From positions 226,274 through 290,273 of the forward strand of contig NZ_CP028905.1 of assembly GCF_001639105.2 (NCBI RefSeq): a DNA stretch of 64,000 nucleotides, in the 5' to 3' direction. Below are positions 36,234 to 45,563 of this stretch, one piece after another. Numbering within the stretch: position 1 is the stretch's first letter; each line of letters starts with the position of its first letter. Origin of the DNA: Azospirillum humicireducens. Its GTDB lineage: Bacteria > Pseudomonadota > Alphaproteobacteria > Azospirillales > Azospirillaceae. The position numbers and the translations under genes are program-made. The notes under the pieces were generated by a model that was not told the DNA's origin, searched no databases, and saw only the letters and a list, made by a program, of their open reading frames with translations.

Positions 36234-37604
36234 TCAGGCCGTCCCGGGCGGCGTGCCGCCGGTCAGCGTGTCGATGGAGATGCTCAGCATCGGGATGCCG
36301 ACCAGACCCTGCACCACATGGCTGGAATGGACCTTGAAGAACAGGGCGTCCTCGATCCAGTGATGCTGGACATGGTCGTTCTGCGTGCCTTCGGCGATCG
36401 CGACCGTGATGGAGAAGTCGCCGCTCGGCAGGTAGGGCAGCTGGAAGCGGAAGCGGGCGGCGAAATCCTGTCCCGCCGGCACGCGGATGGGGTCGAGCTG
36501 GTAGGTGAGATGGGTGTTGTCGCCGAACAGGTTCTGCCCCAGCCGGTCGCGGATGTAGAACCCGACGATGGGTTGGAACAGATCCTTCTCCGCGTGGCAG
36601 GCCACCTGCAGGACGATCTCCTCGCCGCCCTCCACCGTGCTCAGCGGCATGCCGCCGCTGTCGAGGAGCCGGACGTCGGTGATGCTGGCCCCGCGCTCGC
36701 CGAACCAGGGCGAATTGGGATCGAAATCGAAGATTTCGATGGCGTTGCGATGCTGCGAGGCTTTCAGCAGCTCGGCGCGGGCGTCCTCCACCGGCTCCTC
36801 GCGCTTGGCCTGGGGAAGCGCCTGCCGCGCCCCGCCGATGCGGAAGCCGCGCGAGGTGTCCTGGTCGCTGTAGAGTGCGGCCAGATAGTCGTGGCAGACC
36901 TCCTTGGCCGGGCCGACCGCCCGCACCGACCCGTTGTCCAGCCACACCACCCGGTCGCAGAGGTTCACCACCTGCCCGGTGTCGTGCGATACGAAGAACA
37001 GGGTGCCGCGCTCCTTGAAGCGGTGGATGAAGCGCATGCATTTCTGGGTGAAGGATGCATCGCCGACCGCCAGGATCTCGTCGACGATCATGATGTCGGC
37101 ATCGACATGCGCCGCCACCGCGAAGGCGAGGCGGGCGTACATGCCGCTGGAATAGAGCTTCACCGGCTGTTCGATGAAGTCGCCGATGCCGGCGAACTCG
37201 GCGATGGACTCATAGCGCTCGGCAATCTGCTCGTTCGACAGGCCCAGCACCGAGGCGGCGAGATAGACGTTCTCGCGCCCGGTGAATTCGGGGTTGAAGC
37301 CGGCGCCCAGCTCCAGCAGCGCCGCGATGCGCCCATCCACCGCGATGCGGCCGGAGGTCGGCGTCAGCGTGCCGCAGAGAAGCTGCAGGAAGGTCGACTT
37401 GCCCGAGCCGTTGCGGCCGATCAGCCCGACCGTCTCGCCGCGGCGGACCTCCAGATCGACGCCGCGCAGCGCCCAATATTCGTCATAGTACTTGCGCCGG
37501 CCGCGCACCAGCATCTGCTTCAGCCGGTCCTGCGGGCGCTTGAAGATGGCGTAGGCCTTGCCCAGCCCCTCGGCACGGATGACGACAGGAGTATCAGACG
37601 ACAT
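36234..37604 (-). CDS. wzt: Polysaccharide ABC exporter ATPase (Wzt) with C-terminal glycan-binding domain
   Basis: 456 residues. The ATPase half has Walker A 'GRNGSGKSTFLQLL', a signature region 'YSSGMYARLAFAVAAHVD' and Walker B 'IMIVDEILAVGDASF', the pattern of the Wzt/TagH group. Residues ~290-456 are a beta-rich C-terminal domain ('ASITDVRLLDSGGMPLST', 'VGFYIRDRLGQNLFGDNT') like the domain that reads the chain terminus in O9a-type Wzt. This supports a capped polysaccharide made in full in the cytoplasm and then exported. The start overlaps the wzm stop by 11 bp. Confidence 0.9.
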   Translation of the reverse strand: MSSDTPVVIRAEGLGKAYAIFKRPQDRLKQMLVRGRRKYYDEYWALRGVDLEVRRGETVGLIGRNGSGKSTFLQLLCGTLTPTSGRIAVDGRIAALLELGAGFNPEFTGRENVYLAASVLGLSNEQIAERYESIAEFAGIGDFIEQPVKLYSSGMYARLAFAVAAHVDADIMIVDEILAVGDASFTQKCMRFIHRFKERGTLFFVSHDTGQVVNLCDRVVWLDNGSVRAVGPAKEVCHDYLAALYSDQDTSRGFRIGGARQALPQAKREEPVEDARAELLKASQHRNAIEIFDFDPNSPWFGERGASITDVRLLDSGGMPLSTVEGGEEIVLQVACHAEKDLFQPIVGFYIRDRLGQNLFGDNTHLTYQLDPIRVPAGQDFAARFRFQLPYLPSGDFSITVAIAEGTQNDHVQHHWIEDALFFKVHSSHVVQGLVGIPMLSISIDTLTGGTPPGTA

Positions 37605-38412
37605 CGGCGAACCCCCGGCGGGTCTTCATGAACCAGAGATAGCCGAGCCACGCCACCACCCAGGCGCCCAGCGTCGCCAGACCCCACTCGACCGGCGACG
37701 GGATGCGGCCCCAGAACAGCAGGTCCTTCGACTGTTCCAGGATCGCGGTCATCGGGTTCAGGTGCAGGATGGCGCGGAAACGCTCGGGAATCGCGGTCAT
37801 CGGGTAGAAGATCGGGCTCAGGAACATCAGCACGGTGACACCCACCCCCACCACCTGCCGGATGTCGCGCAGGAACACCCCGGCCGCGGCGAAGAACCAG
37901 CTCAAGCCCAGCGTGGTCAGGCACAAGGGCACAAGCACCAGCGGCAGCAGCAGCGCTGTCGGCGGCGGCAACCCGGCGACCGCCAGGTGGAAGACCACCA
38001 GGATGACGAAGCCGATGCCGGCGTTGAACAGCGCGACCGCCAGCGACACCAGCGGCAGGATTTCCAGCGGGAAGACCACCTTCTTGATGTAGCTGACATT
38101 CTCCAGCAAGAGGCCGGGCGCCCGGTTCAGGCATTCGCCCAGCACGTTGAACAGGATCAGGCCGGAGAACAGCAGCAGGGCGAATTCGGTGTTGCTCTCC
38201 CCCGTCACGCCCCAGCGCGCCTGGAACACCACCGAGAAGACGAAGGTGTAGACCGCCAGCATCAGGATCGGGTTCAGCACCGCCCAGACGATGCCCAGCA
38301 TCGACCCGCGGTAGCGGGCGTCGATCTCGCGCCGGGCCAGCCGCAGGATCAGCGACCTGTGGTGCCAGGCGGTCTGGAAAAGGGCAAAGGGACCGGCGCC
38401 GAAACCCGCCAC
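37594..38412 (-). CDS. wzm: Polysaccharide ABC exporter permease (Wzm)
   Basis: 272 residues if begun at GTG 38412, which has AGGAAA 10 bp upstream and yields the normal ABC-2 permease length. The frame is open further to 38589, but that extension is Arg-rich and not family-like. 'HHRSLILRLARREIDARYRGSMLGIVWAVLNPI' (split here only in description) is the typical ABC-2 N-terminal amphipathic helix and first membrane segment. Six membrane helices are visible. It forms the channel with Wzt. Confidence 0.88.
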   Translation of the reverse strand: MAGFGAGPFALFQTAWHHRSLILRLARREIDARYRGSMLGIVWAVLNPILMLAVYTFVFSVVFQARWGVTGESNTEFALLLFSGLILFNVLGECLNRAPGLLLENVSYIKKVVFPLEILPLVSLAVALFNAGIGFVILVVFHLAVAGLPPPTALLLPLVLVPLCLTTLGLSWFFAAAGVFLRDIRQVVGVGVTVLMFLSPIFYPMTAIPERFRAILHLNPMTAILEQSKDLLFWGRIPSPVEWGLATLGAWVVAWLGYLWFMKTRRGFADVV

Positions 38413-38988
38413 TGTGGGGTTTCCTGACTGAGAGTTAAACAATTTAGAGTATTCCCCGTCTGCGGCGGGCCGACCATAACCCCCGCTCCGGCGGCGTTCA
38501 AGCGAAAGCATCCCGGCCAAGCGGCAGGGTGCCCGCCCGACCATCCTCACGGAAAAAGAACGGGCGGGGGCACGAACCTTCGGTTTCACCCTGTTACCCG
38601 AAAGATCGGAGAGACGGCAGTTTCGCTCAGAAAGAAGAGTTATCCTGAGGGAAAATCTTTGAATAAATAAGTCAAAAATCTGGCTTCAATGGGCTAATTC
38701 TACAGAATACACAAGGAAAGATCCTCGCATCCGTATCAATAAAAACAAAGAGATGCCCAAGTGCGCTTTCTCTACTTGCAGGATAGAGACTTTGAATTCA
38801 ATGGTAAGTCTATGTCATGAACATCACACCATTGGAGACCGTACCCGCATACTTGTAAGACCATGGGGTTAGATCCGGATTAGAACTAAAAAAGCCAATC
38901 CGATAGGACCATAACAAGCTGTGGAAGACGGCGATTGCCGAATTTGCAGAAATGGCGCGTCGACCGTCGAAGATCAGGAAAATCCGAT
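38413..38988. other. AT-rich divergent intergenic region between wzm and the sulfotransferase gene
   Basis: About 575 bp, clearly AT-richer than its surroundings between ~38620 and 38930. No gene is supported. It must hold the promoters of the wzm-wzt operon (minus) and the sulfation operon (plus). AT-rich candidates lie at 38640-38700 and 38750-38830. The composition suggests an insertion or recombination joint. Confidence 0.45.
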
Positions 38989-40080
38989 ATGCCAAGCGCA
39001 GAGGTGACGCAAAAGGAGGCCGGTGTGTTTCGAAATGCGAAGACCTTGAACGTCGATCATTATGTCGCGTCTCTTCGAAATCACTTCGAAGGCGGCGCTG
39101 TTCATCGACTTCGTAAGGAGATCGGTTTCGTCGGGAAACGGCTTCTTCGACTTCCCAGCACGGAACGGTCGAGTTTCTTCGATCCCTGGTTCGGGGAAGA
39201 GAATGCCCGTCATCTGAGGTCGGTGGCGCAGTCGGTCCGCGGGCTCCCGCAGGATGCTGCCGTCGGCGGCGCCAGCCCGCGGCGTGCACCGCGGATCGTC
39301 TTTCTGCAGGGGGTGATGCCGCGCAGCGGCACCAATTATCTGCAGAGTCTGCTGGAATTGCATCCCGACGTGGCGGTCAACCCCTTCGGCATCCGGGAAC
39401 TGCCCTTCCTGAGCACACTGGAGGATGCGCGGAGCTATGAGGGGCGCTTTCTGCGCCTCTACCGGCGCAACCGGGACTCGTTCCACGATCTGGAGACTTT
39501 CTGCTATATGGTGAGCGGCTTCCTGCGCCGGATCGAAGCGGAGTTCCCGGCCGGCAAGACGGTGGTGATCAAGTCGCCCCACACCCGGATGATGCGCTAT
39601 TTCCCCTACCTGTTCCCGGCGGAGCGCTGCCTGATCGTGCTGCGCGACGGCCGCCGCGCCGTGCAGTCCACCATCGACACCTGGCCTCTGCGCTTCCTGG
39701 GCCGGACCTTTGCCGACGTCTGCCGGGAATGGAGCTTCGGCACCGAGGCGGCGCTGGAGGCGCAGAGCCGGATGAGCGCCGACGCCTGCCGGCTGGTCCG
39801 CTTCGAGGATGCGGTGGCCGCCCCCGACGGCACGGTCCGCGACCTTATGCGCTTTCTGGAGCTGGACGAGGGGCGCTATCCGTTCGAGCGGATCGGCGAC
39901 CTTCCCATCCTGGGATCGTCCCGCGCCTCGCGCAGCAATGGCGAGGTCAGCTGGACGCCCGTCGAGAAACCCGAAGGCTTCGACCCGTCGAAGCGCCCGA
40001 TCCAATGGTCGCGCAAGCGTCGGACCGTGTTCGATGCCGTGGCCGGAGACATGCAGAAGAAGGCCGGCTATGCTCCTTGA
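38989..40080 (+). CDS. PAPS-dependent sulfotransferase
   Basis: 363 residues from the ATG at 38989, preceded by AGGAAA. The 5'-phosphosulfate loop is 'QGVMPRSGTNYLQSLL', and the 3'-phosphate motif is 'LIVLRDGRRAVQSTIDTW', both standard for the sulfotransferase fold. 'VVIKSPHTRMMRYFPYLFP' lies between them. It moves sulfate from PAPS to an acceptor, most likely a surface glycan, since it sits next to an ABC polysaccharide exporter. The two PAPS-making genes follow at once: cysD starts 11 bp before this gene ends. NodH-like sulfation of lipo-oligosaccharide is an alternative. Confidence 0.85.
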   Translation: MPSAEVTQKEAGVFRNAKTLNVDHYVASLRNHFEGGAVHRLRKEIGFVGKRLLRLPSTERSSFFDPWFGEENARHLRSVAQSVRGLPQDAAVGGASPRRAPRIVFLQGVMPRSGTNYLQSLLELHPDVAVNPFGIRELPFLSTLEDARSYEGRFLRLYRRNRDSFHDLETFCYMVSGFLRRIEAEFPAGKTVVIKSPHTRMMRYFPYLFPAERCLIVLRDGRRAVQSTIDTWPLRFLGRTFADVCREWSFGTEAALEAQSRMSADACRLVRFEDAVAAPDGTVRDLMRFLELDEGRYPFERIGDLPILGSSRASRSNGEVSWTPVEKPEGFDPSKRPIQWSRKRRTVFDAVAGDMQKKAGYAP

Positions 40081-41089
40081 TCCGCTTCTCGACACCCGCC
40101 CCGCGGCCAGGGAGATCCCCGGCTCCGGGCCCATCACCGGTTCAGTCACCGGCTCCGAGGCCAGCTTGTCCGCCATCGTGACCACGCCGGCCCGCCTCAC
40201 CCACCTGCAAAGGCTGGAGGCGGAGAGCATCCACATCATGCGCGAGGTGGCGGCCCAGTTCCAAAAGCCGGTCATGCTCTATTCGGTGGGCAAGGACAGC
40301 GCGGTGCTGCTGCATCTGGCGATGAAGGCCTTTTATCCGTCCAAGCCGCCCTTCCCGCTGCTGCATGTCGACACGACCTGGAAATTCCGGGAGATGATCC
40401 AGTTCCGCGACCGCATGGCGCGGGAGTTGGGCATCGATTTGATGGTCCACATCAACCGGGACGGCGTGCGCCGGGGGATCGGCCCGGTCAGCCACGGCTC
40501 GGCCGTCCACACCGACGTGATGAAGACGCAAGCGCTGAAACAGGCGCTCGACGCCCACGGCTTCGACGCCGCCTTCGGCGGGGCGCGCCGCGACGAGGAG
40601 AAGAGCCGCGCCAAGGAGCGCATCTTCTCCTTCCGGACCTCCACCCACCGCTGGGAGCCGAAGAACCAGCGGCCGGAGCTGTGGAGCCTCTATAACGGGC
40701 GCATTCACAAGGGCGAGAGCATCCGCGTCTTCCCGCTGTCGAACTGGACCGAGCTGGACATCTGGCAATACATCCACCAGGAGGCCATCCCGGTGGTGCC
40801 GCTCTATTTTGCCAAGCCGCGTCCGGTGGTGGAGCGCGACGGCACGCTGATCATGGTCGATGACGACCGGCTGCCGCTGAAGCCCGGTGAGGTGCCGGAG
40901 ATGGCCTGGGTGCGCTTCCGCACGCTCGGCTGCTATCCGCTGACCGGAGCCGTGCGCAGCACCGCCGCCACCCTGCCCGAGATCATCCGCGAGATGCTGC
41001 TGTCCACCGGTTCGGAACGGCAGGGCCGCGTGATCGACCAGGACGCCGCCGCCTCGATGGAAGCGAAGAAGCAGGAAGGCTACTTCTGA
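40070..41089 (+). CDS. cysD: Sulfate adenylyltransferase subunit 2
   Basis: 339 residues from the ATG at 40070, which overlaps the sulfotransferase by 11 bp. The family core begins around residue 45 ('LQRLEAESIHIMREV'); a GTG at 40178 would give the usual ~303 residues and is an alternative start. 'VMLYSVGKDSAVLLHLAMKAF' is the PP-loop, and 'FGGARRDEEKSRAKERIFSF' and 'PLSNWTELDIWQYI' are CysD/NodP signatures. It makes APS with CysN. Homologues are known as nodP in rhizobia and in Azospirillum brasilense. The cysNC start overlaps the stop as TGATG. Confidence 0.93.
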   Translation: MLLDPLLDTRPAAREIPGSGPITGSVTGSEASLSAIVTTPARLTHLQRLEAESIHIMREVAAQFQKPVMLYSVGKDSAVLLHLAMKAFYPSKPPFPLLHVDTTWKFREMIQFRDRMARELGIDLMVHINRDGVRRGIGPVSHGSAVHTDVMKTQALKQALDAHGFDAAFGGARRDEEKSRAKERIFSFRTSTHRWEPKNQRPELWSLYNGRIHKGESIRVFPLSNWTELDIWQYIHQEAIPVVPLYFAKPRPVVERDGTLIMVDDDRLPLKPGEVPEMAWVRFRTLGCYPLTGAVRSTAATLPEIIREMLLSTGSERQGRVIDQDAAASMEAKKQEGYF

Positions 41090-43020
41090 TGCTGACGGAT
41101 CTCGATCCCGCCGCCGCTCCTGCGGATGCCGCCCCCATGGATGCCGCCACGCAAGTGCAGGAGTATCTGGCCCGCCAGAACGGCAAGGACCTGCTGCGCT
41201 TCATCACCTGCGGCTCGGTGGACGATGGCAAGTCGACGCTGATCGGCCGGCTGCTCTACGACTGCAAATGCCTCTTTGAGGACCAGCTGGCCAGCCTGGA
41301 GGCGGATTCGGGCCGCTTCGGCACCACCGGCGCCGGCCAGCTCGATCTCGCTTTGCTGGTCGACGGGCTGGCGGCGGAGCGCGAGCAGGGCATCACCATC
41401 GATGTCGCCTACCGCTTCTTCACCACCGACCGCCGCAAGTTCATCGTCGCCGACACGCCGGGCCACGAGCAGTATACCCGCAACATGGTCACCGGCGCGT
41501 CCACCGCCGACGCCGCGGTCCTGCTGGTCGATGCGCGCAAGGGCGTGCTGACCCAGACCCGGCGCCACAGCACCATCGTCTCGCTGCTGGGCGTGCGCCA
41601 TGTCGTGCTGGCGGTCAACAAGATGGACGCCGTCGGCTGGGACCGCGCGACCTTCGAGCGGATCGCCGCCGACTACCGCGTCTTCGCCCAGCGCATCGGC
41701 ATCGACGAGGTCACCTGCATCCCGGTCTCGGCGCTGACCGGCGACAACGTCACCAAGCCGTCGGACGCCATGGGCTGGTATGGCGGCCCCACCCTGCTCG
41801 GCCATCTGGAGAGCGTCGACGCCGCTGCGGAGGAAAAGCTCGGCGCCTTCCGCATGGCGGTGCAGTGGGTGAACCGGCCCAACCAGGACTTCCGCGGCTT
41901 CTGCGGCACGGTGGCCGGCGGCGCGCTGCGCAGCGGCGACGAGGTCGCCATCCTGCCCGGCGGGCGGACCAGCCGGGTGGCGCGGATCGTCACCATGGAC
42001 GGCGATCTGGAGACGGCGCTGCCCGGACAGGCGGTCACCCTGGTGCTGGCCGACGAGGTCGATGCCAGCCGCGGCGACATGATCGTCGCCGCCGCCGGCC
42101 GGCCGGAGGTGGCCGACCAGTTCGCGGCCCATGTGGTGTGGATGGACGAGCAGCCGCTGCTGCCCGGCCGCTCCTATCTGCTGCGCGCCGGCACGGCGAC
42201 GGTCGGCGCGCAGGTGACGGAGCTGAAGCACGCCATCAACGTCAACACCCAGGAGCATGCCGCCGCCAAGCATCTCGACCTGAACGATGTCGGCTTCTGC
42301 AATCTGGCGCTCGACCGGCCGATCCCGTTCGACGCCTATGCCGACAGCCGCGAGACCGGCAGCTTCATCCTGATCGACCGGCTGACCAACGCCACCGCCG
42401 GCTGCGGCATGATCCGCTTCCCGCTGCGCCGCGCCTCCAATATCCACCGCCACGCCTCGAAGCTGGACAAGGCGGCGCGGGCCGGCGGGTTGCAGAAGCC
42501 CTGCGTGCTGTGGTTCACCGGCCTGTCCGGCTCCGGCAAGTCCAGCGTCGCCGACCGGCTGGAGCAGGAGCTGCACCGTCTCGGCCGCCGCACCATGATC
42601 CTCGACGGCGACAATGTCCGCCACGGGCTGAACCGGGATCTGGGCTTCACCGACGAGGACCGGGTGGAGAACATCCGCCGCGTCGCCGAGGTGTCGAAGC
42701 TGATGGTGGAGGCCGGTCTGATCGTGCTGGTCAGCTTCATCTCCCCCTTCCGCGAGGAGCGCCGGATGGCGCGCTCCCTGGTGGAGGACGGCGAGTTCGT
42801 GGAGATCTTCATGGACACCCCGCTGGAGGTCTGCGAGGCCCGCGACCCCAAGGGGCTCTACCGGAAGGCGAGAGCCGGCCAGCTCCCCCATTTCACCGGC
42901 ATCGACAGCGCCTATGAGCCGCCGGAAGCGCCGGAGATCACGCTGAAGGGCGCCGAACACGGCACCGAAGAGATGGTCGCCCAGGTGGTCGGGGAGCTGC
43001 GGCGGCGCGGGGTGATTTGA
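41089..43020 (+). CDS. cysNC: Bifunctional sulfate adenylyltransferase subunit 1 / adenylylsulfate kinase
   Basis: 643 residues. Residues ~25-440 are the GTPase CysN: 'GSVDDGKSTLIGRLLYD' (G1), 'ADTPGHEQYTRNMVTGAST' (G3) and 'VLAVNKMDAVGW' (G4). Residues ~455-643 are APS kinase: 'LWFTGLSGSGKSSVADRLE' (P-loop), 'LDGDNVRHGLNRDLGF' and 'DPKGLYRKARAGQLPHFTGID'. The fusion makes APS and phosphorylates it to PAPS, the donor for the sulfotransferase two genes upstream. It corresponds to NodQ-type proteins. All three genes overlap, so sulfate activation and transfer are made together. Confidence 0.94.
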   Translation: MLTDLDPAAAPADAAPMDAATQVQEYLARQNGKDLLRFITCGSVDDGKSTLIGRLLYDCKCLFEDQLASLEADSGRFGTTGAGQLDLALLVDGLAAEREQGITIDVAYRFFTTDRRKFIVADTPGHEQYTRNMVTGASTADAAVLLVDARKGVLTQTRRHSTIVSLLGVRHVVLAVNKMDAVGWDRATFERIAADYRVFAQRIGIDEVTCIPVSALTGDNVTKPSDAMGWYGGPTLLGHLESVDAAAEEKLGAFRMAVQWVNRPNQDFRGFCGTVAGGALRSGDEVAILPGGRTSRVARIVTMDGDLETALPGQAVTLVLADEVDASRGDMIVAAAGRPEVADQFAAHVVWMDEQPLLPGRSYLLRAGTATVGAQVTELKHAINVNTQEHAAAKHLDLNDVGFCNLALDRPIPFDAYADSRETGSFILIDRLTNATAGCGMIRFPLRRASNIHRHASKLDKAARAGGLQKPCVLWFTGLSGSGKSSVADRLEQELHRLGRRTMILDGDNVRHGLNRDLGFTDEDRVENIRRVAEVSKLMVEAGLIVLVSFISPFREERRMARSLVEDGEFVEIFMDTPLEVCEARDPKGLYRKARAGQLPHFTGIDSAYEPPEAPEITLKGAEHGTEEMVAQVVGELRRRGVI

Positions 43021-43236
43021 AATCTGCGCGGCTCGCCCACGCCGTGGTGCGCCGCGCTGCTCGTGCAGGAGCGTCTCCCCCGCCTGTTCGGCTTCCCGAA
43101 TGTCCCGGATCATTCCACCGTCTGGTGGTTCGCCCGCCGCCGGCCGTTCCGGACCGGCGGGCGATTTCCCCGATCCGGTCCCGCCGGCGCCTGACGCCTC
43201 TGCGGTGATTTTCATTCTACCCGGACAACGACGCTT

Positions 43237-43889
43237 TCAACGCGGCAAAGCCACCGGACCGTTGCAGACCTGATTGCGCCCCGCATTCTTGGCTTCATAC
43301 ATCCGCGCATCGGCGAGGGCGAACAGACGGTCGGGACTGCCGAAGGCATGGTCGAGGGTCGCAACCCCTATCGAGACCGTCATCGGAATGACCGCACCCT
43401 CATAGAGCAAGGGGTTGTCCTCCACGGTGGCCCGGATGCGCTCTGCGATCGACGTGGCTTCAGGCAGATCGACCTCGTTCAGCAAAATCGTGAACTCCTC
43501 GCCACCGAAGCGGCACACCTTGTCGCCGGCGCGAACAGTCAGGCAAATCAGAGAAGAAACATGACGCAGCGCAAAATCTCCGACCTGATGACCATATGTA
43601 TCGTTCAGAATCTTGAAATGGTCGATATCAATAATTATCAATGCCAGCCGTTGTTTGGCCCGCATGTTTTTTTCAATGTACTGATGAAGAAGTCCGAAGA
43701 AATATCTTCTGTTGTAAATTCGAGTTAACGGATCAAGGACGGCTGCCTCATACATTTTCTCCATGAACTCGATCTCGTTGGCAGAAAGCAACGAGAACCG
43801 AAGCATCGTCTCCCCGCCGATGCGAATCACGTCCTGATTGTTGAGCCAGCAACGGTCCACGCGCTTGCCATTGACGTAGAGACCGTTGG
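43237..43889 (-). pseudogene. FHA-GGDEF diguanylate cyclase, 5' end lost to an IS fragment
   Basis: From ~43889 the frame shows the end of an FHA domain ('SNGLYVNGKRVDRCWLNNQDVIRIG'-type pattern), then a GGDEF domain: 'DPLTRIYNRRYF', 'IDIDHFKILNDTYGHQVGD', 'RFGGEEFTILL' with active-site GGEEF, and 'SIGVA'. The I-site RxxD ('RAGD') is five residues before GGEEF, so product inhibition is expected. The first half of the FHA domain and the natural start are missing; IS5-like sequence joins there in another frame. Downstream in-frame ATGs could still allow a GGDEF-only product making c-di-GMP. Whether it is expressed is unknown. Confidence 0.75.
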
Positions 43890-44135
43890 ATCGTCTGAAA
43901 CAGCAAGCGCCGCAGGAGATGCCAGAACCTCCAATACACCGTCTGCCACGGCGGGAAGTCCTTTGGTAAAAGCCGCCAGCCACAGCCCATTTGGGCCAAG
44001 TAGCGCAAGGCGTTCAAGACTTCCCGAAGGTCCACACACCTCGGACGGCCGGTGGGGTCCTTCTGTGGCATCAGCGGTTCTATCAGAGACCATTCCTCAT
44101 CGGTCAGGTCCGTTCGAATACCGCTTCGTTTTCAT
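43889..44135 (-). mobile_element. IS5-family transposase N-terminal fragment
   Basis: Reading leftward from ~44110, the frame gives 'DLTDEEWSLIEPLMPQ' and then 'VDLREVLNALRYLAQMGCGWRLLPKDFPPWQTVYWRFW' (a DUF4096-type N-terminus, quoted in parts). Homology ends near 43890, where FHA coding sequence begins in another frame; the catalytic DDE part is absent. The likely original ATG (44135) is separated from the conserved frame by a one-base shift and a stop at 44134. It is therefore a dead remnant. It lies immediately beside the RiPP locus. Confidence 0.75.
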
Positions 44136-44201
44136 CTCGATCCTGGCCTCCGGCTGCGAGCCGCTTCAGTTTACATCTAAAATTTGAATCATATCATGCT
44201 G

Positions 44202-45563
44202 TTAACGCAAGCCCTTTTCAAACAGGCTCTGATCGGTTTCGACGCCGCGCCGGCTATAGAGATAGTCCCGCGCAAGGGCCTGGAGGAATGACCGTCGGTT
44301 CTCCAAGCCCAGAGCGCGGATATGGGTGTCGAGATGCACTGGAACCGGAATGCCAAGACGGGTTCTGAAGTGCCAGAAGACCAATTCTTTCTCGCTGAGG
44401 CCGGTGGCGCTCAGGTCGGCTCCCTCCAAGCCGTTTTCGGCCAGCCAGCGTCGCTTGTCCCGCACCCGGCGCGACAGAACGCCGAAACGACCGGAGACGC
44501 GCAGGCTTTCGGGAACCGCGTTGTGAACATCAGACCGGAGCAGGGTCTTCATCATGTCGATGCGCTGTTCGTGTTCGATGAGCGTGGTCAGTCCGGCGGC
44601 ATCCAACTCCTGGTCGGCCATCCAGGATTGAATATCTGGCCCGGAAACGAGGTTGCGGCGCACGAAATAGCCGTTGAGAGTCTCGTCGAACCGCTCCGCA
44701 TCGGATGTCACGCCCTGCCGGTCGGCATCGCGCAGGGCCAGGGCACGTGCCATCGCCAGATCCATGATGTGGTCGTAGATCATTGGATTCAGTCGGAGTT
44801 CTTCCAGCAGATCCTCCTGTGCCGCGTCGCTGGACGCCGGTTCCATCTGACGGATCATCCGTTCCCAGGTGTCGGTATGGACGAAGGGATAATTCGTCGT
44901 CTTCGGTTCCAGAGGATGGGCCAGCAAGTCGGAGATAGCATGCAGCATTGACAGGGCGTCGTCATGTTTGATGTCGAGGCGACCGGTTGGAAGCCAGCGG
45001 CGCAGGGCTCCGATGTCTTTTTCTCGTCCCTGGTCCGTGCCTATGGCGAAGATACGTTCGTAATTGCGCTGAGGGAAATGCAGCGATTTCGCGATGATCA
45101 GCAATTGGTCGCGGACCGTGCCACCGATCACTGCGTCTTCGACCGCCCGGTCGAGTGTGGCGCGGATGTTGACCATCGCCTCGCTGAGGGTCGGGTATTC
45201 CAGGTCGGCGGGACCATGGACGATTGCCACCTCGTCGTCGTCGTCCAGGATCCCGTCACGGAAGGCGGTGAAGATCCGTCCGACGCCGATCATTCCGAAG
45301 TCGGCCAGTTCCGCCGCCCGTAGGGCTCCCATGCTGGCGGCGCCGAACACATGGACGCCCTGGGTCAGTGCCCAGAGGATCTCCTTATGCCAGACGGCGG
45401 GAATGCGCTCAAAGAAGCCATCGATGATTCCGATGACATGGGCGCCGTCCTGGACTGCGCGATAGACATCGCCCTGGGAGACGGGAGGTCGGAAATCGGC
45501 GTCAAGGACCGCTCTCGCCGTCGGAGTTGGCAAACTAGGGCCGAGGAACACCACGACTTTCAT
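44202..45563 (-). CDS. tfuA: TfuA-like protein, partner of YcaO
   Basis: 453 residues from the ATG at 45563, overlapping the ycaO stop as ATGA. Residues 1-~135 are the TfuA core: 'MKVVVFLGPSLP', 'PVSQGDVYRAV', 'VIGIIDGFFERIPAVWHKEILWAL', and 'GVHVFGAASMGALRAAEL'. The rest is a long helical extension without a recognised domain, as in long TfuA proteins of RiPP clusters. In thioamide-forming YcaO systems TfuA is thought to assist sulfur delivery while YcaO activates the amide with ATP. TfuA also occurs in the trifolitoxin locus. Its place after a precursor and ycaO strongly suggests a peptide-modifying role. Confidence 0.9.
   Translation of the reverse strand: MKVVVFLGPSLPTPTARAVLDADFRPPVSQGDVYRAVQDGAHVIGIIDGFFERIPAVWHKEILWALTQGVHVFGAASMGALRAAELADFGMIGVGRIFTAFRDGILDDDDEVAIVHGPADLEYPTLSEAMVNIRATLDRAVEDAVIGGTVRDQLLIIAKSLHFPQRNYERIFAIGTDQGREKDIGALRRWLPTGRLDIKHDDALSMLHAISDLLAHPLEPKTTNYPFVHTDTWERMIRQMEPASSDAAQEDLLEELRLNPMIYDHIMDLAMARALALRDADRQGVTSDAERFDETLNGYFVRRNLVSGPDIQSWMADQELDAAGLTTLIEHEQRIDMMKTLLRSDVHNAVPESLRVSGRFGVLSRRVRDKRRWLAENGLEGADLSATGLSEKELVFWHFRTRLGIPVPVHLDTHIRALGLENRRSFLQALARDYLYSRRGVETDQSLFEKGLR

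Noticed and set aside
43748..44071. A 107-residue 'complete' protein next to the GGDEF gene
   Set aside because: Only its first part matches an IS5-type transposase N-terminus; the rest is the FHA coding sequence read in the wrong frame.
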